8,932 nt of DNA. It comes from an uncultured Planctomycetaceae bacterium. GTDB lineage: Bacteria; Planctomycetota; Planctomycetia; Pirellulales; UBA1268. Under the pieces are notes generated by a model. It was not told where the DNA came from. It searched no databases and saw only the letters and a program-made list of their open reading frames with translations. The DNA is taken from contig CALCGM010000621.1 of assembly GCA_937900985.1 (NCBI GenBank), forward strand, positions 1 through 8,932, read 5' to 3'. Positions 1 to 5,400 of this stretch are shown one piece after another (the first letter of the stretch is position 1; each line of letters starts with the position of its first letter). The position numbers and the translations under genes are program-made.

Positions 1-384
1 GGCCCCGCTCCGCTGCAGGTGGTGATCAGCGGCGACCGGCCGATTGAGCTGATCGCTGCCGACACCGACCGGCTTGTGGGCATCGACGGCAGGCTTGAGG
101 ATCTTGAGCGCGAGGATCGGCCCGCCACGCTCGTGCCGCTGATCAGCGACCGCTGGGGCAAACAGTTTCGCTGGCATGGCGGCAGCGACATGCCCGAGAA
201 CGAGCGGCAGCAGCTGCACGAGATTGTCCGCATCGCCCACGCCCGCGGCCAGCGGGTCCGCTTCTGGGCCACCCCGGAAGACCCGGCCTGCTGGCGAGAG
301 CTCGCCGCCGGCGGCGTCGACCTGATCGGCACCGACCGCCTCGGCGACCTGGCCCGTTTCCTTGAGGAACAGCTTGGTCAGTAG
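1..384 (+). CDS. PI-PLC / glycerophosphodiester phosphodiesterase-like protein, C-terminal part
   Basis: Only the last 127 codons are present. The frame is open from base 1 (reads GPAPLQVVISGDRP) and stops at TAG 382-384, so the start lies off the left edge. The segment resembles the C-terminal half of the TIM-barrel PI-PLC/GDPD superfamily, the branch often named after yeast AIM6. Visible landmarks are VVISGDRP (a barrel strand), a LVPLISDRWGKQFRW stretch, a polar helix with PENERQQLHEIV, then GQRVRFWATPEDPACWREL and GVDLIGTDRL, the usual closing strand and helix of the barrel. Members are predicted to cleave phosphodiester bonds in phospholipid head groups and are often exported. The catalytic His/Glu residues and any signal peptide would be in the missing N-terminal half, so activity cannot be judged. 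The gene converges on the membrane-protein gene at 594-1754. Family assignment is fairly secure; the substrate is unknown. Confidence 0.8.
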   Translation, partial: GPAPLQVVISGDRPIELIAADTDRLVGIDGRLEDLEREDRPATLVPLISDRWGKQFRWHGGSDMPENERQQLHEIVRIAHARGQRVRFWATPEDPACWRELAAGGVDLIGTDRLGDLARFLEEQLGQ

Positions 385-565
385 CCTTCGTTTCGAGCGC
401 AAGGCGGGCCAGGAGCGTGGTTGGCAGCGGCATCCTCGTCGGCAGGTTGCCACGACTCGGCAACACGCTCACCGAGAGCCGGCCTGCTGCCAACGTGAAA
501 GAGCCGACCACCCGCTGCTCGGCATCAGCCGCCACATACCCGCGGGTCACATCCTTCCGCCCGTC
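385..565 (-). pseudogene. Relic of a GNAT-family (TacT-like) N-acetyltransferase, central part only
   Basis: Read on the minus strand, this gap holds about 60 uninterrupted codons: KDVTRGYVAADAEQRVVGSF, then TLAAGRLSVSVLP, then LPTRMPLPTTLLARLALE. The pattern [YF]V-x(5-8)-VVG[FY][FY]TLA[AT]G, a short linker, then LP-x(3)-PLP-x(2)-LLARLA[VL][DE] is the core beta-sheet segment of GNAT acetyltransferases of the TacT/AtaT toxin type. The fragment stops being recognisable exactly where the upstream-strand PI-PLC gene ends. The acetyl-CoA binding Q/R-x-x-G-x-G/A motif that should follow ARLALD is absent, as is the N-terminal substrate part. No start codon with a ribosome binding site precedes it, and the frame simply runs open out of the membrane-protein gene. 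It is therefore most likely a dead remnant of a toxin-like gene. An antitoxin (RHH/DUF1778) partner is not visible. Resemblance is by recalled family pattern, not alignment. Confidence 0.55.
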
Positions 566-593
566 GGCCCGCCCCCGCGGCCGCTCGCCTGCG

Positions 594-1754
594 TCACGCG
601 GCTTCGCCGGGGAGCTCGTCGAGGACAACTTCGTCGAGTTCGGTGCCGTCGACGTCGCGACGCAGCAGCATGTAGGCGGCGGTGGCAATCGCCCAGAAGT
701 AGCCCCAGGCAAATGAGCCGAGCAGCGTCTCGATGCAGTCGTGCCAGAAGAGGATCGCCCGCAGGCCGAAGGTGGGAGCGGCAGCACCAGCCTCCGCCAG
801 CGACGCGGCCGCCGACTCAAGAACCCCGGTGGTACGGGCATGCCCCATCCCAAAGCTTGTCGCCCAGAAGGCAAGCGAGGTGGTGGCATCGGCGAAGAGC
901 CCCGCCGCAAACAGCGCCGGCACAAACACCACGCCAGCCACCACCGCATAAAAGGCATAGTGCAGCGGCCGCTGGTAGAGGTAGGAGAAGGCGGTGGAGA
1001 TCGCCTGAAAGCTGTCGCCGCGTTCCACCCCCACGGCAGCCACCATCAGCGGCCAGCCCGCCACGAGCCCGATCACCAGGATCGCCAGCACCAGCGCCCC
1101 GGCGAGCACCAGCGGCCAGACCACACCCGCGATGGCGAGGCCCCAGTCTGCCCGCATCAGCAGGCCGAGCACGGCCCCCGGCAGCGAGAGCACAGCCACC
1201 CCCAGCAACACAAACGCCACCGAGTTGAAGCTCGAGGGCCACCGCGACACCCCGAAGCGGAGCCCGCCGAGAAAGCCTGGCGACTCCTCACCGATCATCG
1301 TGACCGCCGCATGGCGGGTGATGGCGGTGCCAAAGAGCGACCAGGCGAGCACAAACCAGAGGATCCGCCCCGCGGCAGCGGCGGCATGCGAGAGCGTGAC
1401 GGCCGGATGGAAGGGGGCCGACAGCAGCCGCCCGGCATCCGACAGCGGGGCGGGGAGGGTGGCGATGATCGCCGTGGCATTGGGAAGCGCCCGCTCCGAC
1501 ACGGCTGTCACCGTCGCTGCTGGCAGCTCAAGGCCAGCGACCGGCCCGGTGAGCGAATCGATCACGGCCCAGCCGGCCCAGGTGGCGAGGCCGCCGAAGG
1601 CCGCCAGCAGCAGCACTGTCGGCGAGAAGGCCATGCCGGCCGCGCGAAACAGGATCCACCAGGGAAGGGCGTCCCGCCAGTGAACCTCGTGAACCGCCGA
1701 GCCGATGGCCGCCGTGGCCGCAACGGGATCCGTGGTCGAAGACGCGTCGCTCAT
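594..1754 (-). CDS. Multi-pass membrane protein of unknown function
   Basis: A 386-residue protein I do not recognise as a characterised family. Hydrophobic segments near residues 44-66, 122-145, 177-200, 208-238 (long enough for two), 265-289 and 333-365 suggest six or seven membrane spans. A polar, Ser/Thr-rich N-terminus of about 25 residues leads into WRDALPWWILFRAAGMAF. The C-terminus is a short acidic cytoplasmic-looking tail after the last span (LLRRDVDGTELDEVVLDEL). I recall similar tails in hypothetical planctomycete proteins, but that is memory only. No catalytic motif, signature or cofactor site stands out. The start is set at the ATG read as MSDAS because GGAG lies six bases before it. 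An in-frame ATG 15 bases upstream (MTERL, 1769) has a poorer ribosome site, and the longer frame to 1916 runs through the divergent promoter region. It is transcribed away from the hydrolase and has no operon partner in the window. Confidence 0.8.
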   Translation of the reverse strand: MSDASSTTDPVAATAAIGSAVHEVHWRDALPWWILFRAAGMAFSPTVLLLAAFGGLATWAGWAVIDSLTGPVAGLELPAATVTAVSERALPNATAIIATLPAPLSDAGRLLSAPFHPAVTLSHAAAAAGRILWFVLAWSLFGTAITRHAAVTMIGEESPGFLGGLRFGVSRWPSSFNSVAFVLLGVAVLSLPGAVLGLLMRADWGLAIAGVVWPLVLAGALVLAILVIGLVAGWPLMVAAVGVERGDSFQAISTAFSYLYQRPLHYAFYAVVAGVVFVPALFAAGLFADATTSLAFWATSFGMGHARTTGVLESAAASLAEAGAAAPTFGLRAILFWHDCIETLLGSFAWGYFWAIATAAYMLLRRDVDGTELDEVVLDELPGEAA

Positions 1755-1788
1755 CAATCGCTCCGTCATTGGGCTTTCACACGGCCTG

Positions 1789-1815
1789 AGGTGCGTGTTT
1801 CCTAACGACGCACCT
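1789..1815 (-). repeat. Perfect 8-bp inverted repeat (AGGTGCGT-N11-ACGCACCT) in the divergent region
   Basis: The arms AGGTGCGT (1789-1796) and ACGCACCT (1808-1815) are perfect reverse complements separated by 11 bases. The repeat sits 35-61 bases before the ATG of the membrane-protein gene and about 190 bases before the hydrolase start. A TATACT hexamer on the minus strand at 1832-1827 could be a -10 element, which would place the repeat in the 5' leader as a hairpin. No convincing -35 is seen for it. Alternatively it is an operator for a dimeric repressor. There is no U-run, so it is not a typical terminator. Confidence 0.4.
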
Positions 1816-1927
1816 GAAGCCTTCGCAGTATACGAACCCACTGCCAAAACCGCAGAGCAGGGCGACCGGCCGGAGCGACAGCCCGGCTCGCCCCAGCGAC
1901 GCAGCCCCGGGCACACTCCCGACCTGC

Positions 1928-1956
1928 TTGCGCAGCCAACGACGATGGGCTACAAC
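1928..1956 (+). promoter_or_regulatory. Candidate sigma-70-type promoter for the hydrolase
   Basis: TTGCGC (1928-1933) and TACAAC (1951-1956) are separated by exactly 17 bases and lie 45 bases before the hydrolase ATG, giving a short leader with GGGAG eight bases before the start. The hexamers match the consensus at only 3/6 and 4/6 positions, and planctomycete promoters are poorly characterised, so this is a weak call based mainly on spacing and location. Confidence 0.3.
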
Positions 1957-2001
1957 ACTTCTCAAACGCACCACACACACCTGCCTGAGGGAGACTGATC
2001 G

Positions 2002-2904
2002 ATGCTGCAAGCACTGCTGCACCCGCGCACGTGGGCCGGGCTCGGACTCGGAGCCTACCTGCTGGCTGGGGGGCTCGCCGGCATCGCCTCCCCCGTCGCG
2101 GCCGCCGAGCCAGTCGTGCTCGACCTCTGGCCTGCAGGCACGCCCACAGCCCCGGCGGCCGATGTTGGCGACGAACGGGAGCTCACCCGAGATCCGCCCG
2201 ATGGCGTGATGCGGCTGACGGGAGTGAGTGTGCCGCAGATTGAGGTCTTTCAGCCGGCAGAGCCCAAAGGGGCTGCGGTGCTCGTCGCCCCGGGCGGCGG
2301 CTACCAGATCCTGGCCTACGAGCATGAGGGCTCGCAGGTCTGTGAGTTTCTCAACGAGCACGGCGTGACGGCCATCCTGCTGAAGTATCGGGTGCCGGCG
2401 GCCCGTGAGATTGCCCTGCAAGACGCCCAGCGGGCGATGGGGCTCATCCACCACCATGCTGAGGAGTGGGGCATCGACCGCAGCCGCATCGGCATGCTCG
2501 GCTTCTCTGCAGGCGGCCACCTCACGCTGATGACCTGCCTGCATGGCACCGAGCGGACCTACGAGATCGATCCCGCGCTCGACGTCGACGACCCAACCCC
2601 CGCCTTCGCGATTCCGGTCTACCCCGCCTATCTCGTGGAGCGGGGCAGCGAAGGCCCGCTGCTCGACAGCGTGGCCGTCACCGAGCGGTCACCGCCGCTG
2701 TGCCTGATCCATGCCGCCGACGACCCCTGGACTTCGAGCGGCAGCTCGCTCCTAGCCGTCGAATACAAAAAGCACGGCATCCCCTGCGAGGTTCACATCT
2801 ATGCCAAGGGTGGCCACGGCTTCGGCATGAAAAAGACCGGGCTCCCCGTCGACGCCTGGCCGCTGCGGGTGGTGGAGTGGATGGACTCGCTGGGGCTGTT
2901 TTAG
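2002..2904 (+). CDS. Secreted alpha/beta-hydrolase, acetylxylan-esterase-like
   Basis: A 300-residue protein with a signal peptide: a hydrophobic stretch at residues 12-29, then SPVAAA with a likely cut after Ala35. The mature part is an alpha/beta-hydrolase of the esterase/lipase (BD-FAE, acetyl-xylan-esterase-like) type. Visible features are the oxyanion-hole motif PGGGY (97-101), the nucleophile elbow GFSAGGH with Ser169, an HAADDPW stretch supplying the catalytic Asp (240 or 241), and GGHGFG with His272. All three catalytic residues are present, so it should be active, probably on acetyl or other short ester groups of polysaccharides in the periplasm or outside. The exact substrate is an inference. 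GGGAG eight bases before the ATG supports the start. It stands alone on the plus strand. Its TAG shares two bases with the TAA of the convergent YacG-type gene. Similar enzymes are abundant in polysaccharide-degrading planctomycetes. Confidence 0.9.
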   Translation: MLQALLHPRTWAGLGLGAYLLAGGLAGIASPVAAAEPVVLDLWPAGTPTAPAADVGDERELTRDPPDGVMRLTGVSVPQIEVFQPAEPKGAAVLVAPGGGYQILAYEHEGSQVCEFLNEHGVTAILLKYRVPAAREIALQDAQRAMGLIHHHAEEWGIDRSRIGMLGFSAGGHLTLMTCLHGTERTYEIDPALDVDDPTPAFAIPVYPAYLVERGSEGPLLDSVAVTERSPPLCLIHAADDPWTSSGSSLLAVEYKKHGIPCEVHIYAKGGHGFGMKKTGLPVDAWPLRVVEWMDSLGLF

Positions 2905-3119
2905 TCAGGAAGCAGTTTCGAGAGGTCCACCGTCTCCCCATCACCGTCATCTTCTTCGTCGTCGCTGGGGGCGTGCGGCACGCTGTAGCCCTCCTCCAGC
3001 CAACGGCCGAGGTCGACGAGGCGGCAGCGGTCGCTGCAAAACGGGGCGGTGGGCGTGGTTTCCAGCGAGACCGCGGCGTTGCAGACGGGGCACTGAGGCA
3101 CGAGAGCATCCGAGATCAA
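2901..3119 (-). CDS. yacG: YacG-type zinc protein (putative DNA gyrase inhibitor)
   Basis: A small protein of up to 72 residues with the YacG pattern: CPVC (10-13), PFCSDRC (26-32), then DLGRWLEEGYSVP (36-48). The four cysteines bind one zinc ion. In E. coli YacG binds the C-terminal part of GyrB and inhibits gyrase; that role is transferred here by homology only. The tail from residue 52 is strongly acidic (SDDEEDDGDGE). The start is uncertain. The longest frame begins at TTG 3119 without a clear ribosome site; a GTG at 3101 (VPQCPVC) would give a start just before the first CPVC, as in many family members. It follows the FmdB gene by 74 bases with no strong terminator between, so it is probably the last gene of the dnaJ-grpE-fmdB unit. 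It converges with the hydrolase, with overlapping stops. Confidence 0.85.
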   Translation of the reverse strand: MISDALVPQCPVCNAAVSLETTPTAPFCSDRCRLVDLGRWLEEGYSVPHAPSDDEEDDGDGETVDLSKLLPD

Positions 3120-3193
3120 AAGGATGGAAACACGCTGAACGGACCGCTACGAAGCAGAGGCGAGGCACGAGGCGGCGGCCCCGCCAGCCGACG

Positions 3194-3520
3194 TCAGGAT
3201 TCGCTCTTCTTGGCAGCCGGTTTGGCGTCGCCCGATGACGACGACTTCGACGATTCGCCGGAGCTCTTCTTGTCGCCGCCATCTTTCTTGCCGCTCGAGG
3301 TTGCCTTGTCGGCCGCGGCGCCCTTCTTATACGAGTCGCTGCGGTAGTCGGTCTGATAGAAGCCCGAGCCCTTAAACATGATCGCAGCGCCCGTGCCGAT
3401 CAGCCGGCGGAGCTTCCGCTTCTTACACTCCGGGCAGGTGCGTTTCACCTTGTCGGTGATCGACTGAAACAGCTCAAACGCGTGGCCACAGCCATCGCAG
3501 ACGTAGTCGTATGTGGGCAT
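3194..3520 (-). CDS. FmdB-family zinc-ribbon protein with Lys/Ser-rich tail
   Basis: A 108-residue protein. Residues 1-55 are a classic FmdB-type putative regulatory zinc ribbon: MPTYDYVCDGCGHAFELFQS, with CDGC (8-11) and CPEC (29-32) as the metal-binding pairs, followed by RRLIGTGAAIMFKGSGFYQTDYR. Residues 66-108 are low-complexity Lys/Ser/Gly/Ala, a disordered tail frequent in this family in planctomycetes and relatives. The family takes its name from a protein linked to formamidase expression, but its general function is not established. A role in nucleic-acid or protein binding is only a guess. The gene starts 12 bases after the grpE stop, with AAGG in the gap and GAGG at the end of grpE as possible ribosome sites. 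Tight spacing makes it a likely co-transcribed partner of dnaJ-grpE. Confidence 0.88.
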   Translation of the reverse strand: MPTYDYVCDGCGHAFELFQSITDKVKRTCPECKKRKLRRLIGTGAAIMFKGSGFYQTDYRSDSYKKGAAADKATSSGKKDGGDKKSSGESSKSSSSGDAKPAAKKSES

Positions 3521-3532
3521 CTCTGTGAGACC

Positions 3533-4069
3533 TTATTCCTCGGAATGCTTGGCCACAATCACCTGAGCGGGCCGCACCACGCGGTCGTGCAGGCTGTAGC
3601 CACGGCTGGCAACCCCCACCACCGTGCCGGGCTCAACCCCTGGAATCGCCTGCTGCAAAACCGCATCGTGCACCGCCGGGTCAAACGATTCACCCTCGGT
3701 GGCGATCTGCTTGCAGCCATGGTCTTCCAGCAGCTTCTCGATCTGCTGGGAGAGCATCCGAAAGCCGGAGAGCAGGCTCTCCACGTCGGAGGCTTTCTCG
3801 GCAGCCTCGATCGCTCGCAGCATGGTGTCGTGCACTGGCAGCAGATCGCGAAGCAGGTCGATTTCGCGGTAGCGATGCGCCTCTTCATACTCCCGCCGCA
3901 TCCGCTTGCGGACATTGTCGAGCTCGGCCTGCAGCCGCAGCAGACGGTCTTCAGCCGCCTGCAACTGCTCTGCGGCGTCGTCCTGCCCGGCAGCCTCTGC
4001 AGCTTCGCCAGCCTCGGGCTCGCTGCCGCCGAGCTCCTCGAACACGTCGTCCTCTGGATGGTCGTTCAT
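3533..4069 (-). CDS. grpE: GrpE, nucleotide exchange factor for DnaK
   Basis: A 178-residue GrpE. It releases ADP from DnaK and so resets the Hsp70 cycle. The N-terminal 35 residues are acidic and probably disordered. A coiled-coil dimerisation helix follows (about 33-75, containing LLRLQAELDNVRKRMRRE), then the LLPVHDTMLRAIE turn (76-88), a four-helix-bundle part (95-118) and the C-terminal beta-domain with ESFDPAVHDAV (127-137) and GYSLHDRVVRPAQVIVAK (157-174), the family signature region. Length is normal. The start is secure: GAGGAG lies five bases before the ATG, and the ATG overlaps the dnaJ stop as ATGA. The order dnaJ then grpE is the reverse of the common grpE-dnaK-dnaJ arrangement, and dnaK is absent here. 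Co-translation with dnaJ is likely. Confidence 0.97.
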   Translation of the reverse strand: MNDHPEDDVFEELGGSEPEAGEAAEAAGQDDAAEQLQAAEDRLLRLQAELDNVRKRMRREYEEAHRYREIDLLRDLLPVHDTMLRAIEAAEKASDVESLLSGFRMLSQQIEKLLEDHGCKQIATEGESFDPAVHDAVLQQAIPGVEPGTVVGVASRGYSLHDRVVRPAQVIVAKHSEE

Positions 4070-5214
4070 GCTGACTCCTCGGGGGTCTCACGTGGTTGGA
4101 AGTAGTCCTTGAGACGATCAAAGAAGCTCGTCCGCTTCGGCGTCACGCTCGTGTGTTCTTCATCGGCGAGCTGGCGGAGGAGTTCCTCCGAGCGGGCCGA
4201 GAGCTTTCGGGGAACTTCGATGTGGATCTGCACAATCAGGTCGCCGATCCCCCGACCGCGAACCTCGGGCATGCCCATGCCCCGCATCCTGATCGTGGCG
4301 TCGCTCTGCGTGCCCTTGGGGATCTCCAGCGGCTGCGGCCCTTTCAACGTGGGCACATCCACAGTCCCCCCGAGCGCTGCCTGGCTGTAGGTGATCGGCA
4401 CCTCGCAGACGAGGTCGCGGCCGTGCCTGGTGAGGAAGGGATGCTCCTCGATCTGAATCACGCAGTAGCAGTCGCCTGGCGGCCCGCCATTGCCTCCGGG
4501 CTCGCCTTCCCCGGCCAGCCGAACCCGCACATCCTCATCGACCCCCGCAGGAATCGTCACCTTGCGTTCGACATGCTCCTCCACCAGCCCAGCACCACGG
4601 CAGGAGGCGCACTTGTCGCGAACGAGTTTTCCTGCACCGCGGCAGGCGGGGCAGGTGGTCTGCATGCGAAACACGCCTGCCGACTGCAGCACCTGCCCTT
4701 GGCCACCGCAGTAGTCGCAGCTTTGCGGGGTCGTGCCCGGCTTGGCCCCTGAGCCCTCGCACGTGCCGCAGGCCTCATGCCTGACGAAACTGACCGTGCG
4801 GGTCGCTCCCTCGGCCGCTTCCGCCAGCGACAGCGTCAGCTCGCAGAAAACATCCTTACCCTTGCGGGCCCGGGATCCCCGGCGGCGGCCACCGCCGCCG
4901 AAGGCCTCGCCGAAGATGCCACCCCCGAACAGCTCTCCGAATGCATCGAAGATGTCGGACATGTCGTTGAAGTCGTGGGTGCCACCCTCCAGCCCGGCAT
5001 GGCCGTAGCGGTCGTAGCGGTCCCGCAGCGAACTATCCGAAAGCACCTCGAAGGCCCGTGCCGCTTCTTTAAAACGGCCAGCGGCTTCGTCATTCCCCGG
5101 ATTGCGATCCGGATGAAACTGCATCGCGAGCTTGCGGTAGGCGGTCGTGATTTCGCCGGACGATGCCCGCCGTTCCACGCCCAGCACTTCGTAGTAGTCC
5201 CGCTCCTGCGGCAT
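4066..5214 (-). CDS. dnaJ: DnaJ (Hsp40) co-chaperone
   Basis: A 382-residue class-I DnaJ with all domains. The J-domain (about 5-70) has the essential HPD at 34-36. A Gly/Phe-rich linker spans about 75-115, ending in a basic RRRGSRARKGK patch. The zinc-finger domain carries four CxxCxGxG repeats starting at Cys149, Cys166, Cys188 and Cys202. The C-terminal substrate-binding domains follow (VTIPAGVDEDVRVRLAGEGE; then GGTVDVPTLKG and RMRGMGMP). It delivers substrates to DnaK and stimulates its ATPase. The start at 5214 (MPQERDYYEVLGV) matches the family N-terminus; the frame extends to 5274 but the extra 20 residues are not family-like. A GGAG lies about 12 bases before the ATG, so the ribosome site is so-so. 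It overlaps grpE by four bases and lies 186 bases after the tail-less groEL, with a terminator-like hairpin between. Confidence 0.97.
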   Translation of the reverse strand: MPQERDYYEVLGVERRASSGEITTAYRKLAMQFHPDRNPGNDEAAGRFKEAARAFEVLSDSSLRDRYDRYGHAGLEGGTHDFNDMSDIFDAFGELFGGGIFGEAFGGGGRRRGSRARKGKDVFCELTLSLAEAAEGATRTVSFVRHEACGTCEGSGAKPGTTPQSCDYCGGQGQVLQSAGVFRMQTTCPACRGAGKLVRDKCASCRGAGLVEEHVERKVTIPAGVDEDVRVRLAGEGEPGGNGGPPGDCYCVIQIEEHPFLTRHGRDLVCEVPITYSQAALGGTVDVPTLKGPQPLEIPKGTQSDATIRMRGMGMPEVRGRGIGDLIVQIHIEVPRKLSARSEELLRQLADEEHTSVTPKRTSFFDRLKDYFQPRETPEESA

Positions 5215-5295
5215 GGCGTCCGCTCTCTCCAGGCGATTGCTGCGTGGCCGCCTTCTTGAGTCATACGACAACAAACCGCTGCCGCTTCAGGCCTT

Positions 5296-5337
5296 CAAAC
5301 AAGGAGGCCGGCCGGCAGAATCCCGGCACGGCCTCCT
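5296..5337 (-). terminator. Hairpin with U-rich flank after the tail-less groEL (intrinsic-terminator-like)
   Basis: The arms AGGAGGCCG (5302-5310) and CGGCCTCCT (5329-5337) pair perfectly over 9 bp. Inside them GCCGG (5311-5315) pairs with CCGGC (5323-5327), leaving one bulged base and a 7-base loop, a stem of 14 bp in total. Read in the direction of transcription the stem is followed by TTGTTTG, a short interrupted U-tract. It lies 64 bases after the groEL stop and 82 bases before dnaJ, so it may end or attenuate groE transcription. No strong separate dnaJ promoter is seen downstream. Confidence 0.6.
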
Positions 5338-5400
5338 GCTGTGTTTCCTATCTCTACGTCCCCCGCCTCGGAGCAGGGGAGCGAGACCGCACACATCCGA

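Noticed and set aside
741..1805. Plus-strand open frame (354 codons) opposite the membrane protein
   Set aside because: The translation is an Arg/His/Gly-rich low-complexity sequence typical of the shadow of a hydrophobic GC-rich gene. The minus strand shows regular membrane spans and a ribosome binding site.
1770..1916. N-terminal extension of the membrane protein up to 1916
   Set aside because: The added residues (Cys/Arg/Gly/Ser mixture) are unlike the protein and cross the divergent regulatory region. GGAG six bases before the ATG at 1754 is a better start.
2947..3282. Minus-strand frame (111 codons) overlapping the FmdB- and YacG-type genes
   Set aside because: Arg-rich shadow in another frame. 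The zinc-binding motifs lie in the frames annotated.
5215..5274. N-terminal extension of DnaJ to 5274
   Set aside because: The extra 20 residues (LSYDSRRRPRSNRLERADA) are not part of the J-domain. The ATG at 5214 gives the standard DnaJ N-terminus.
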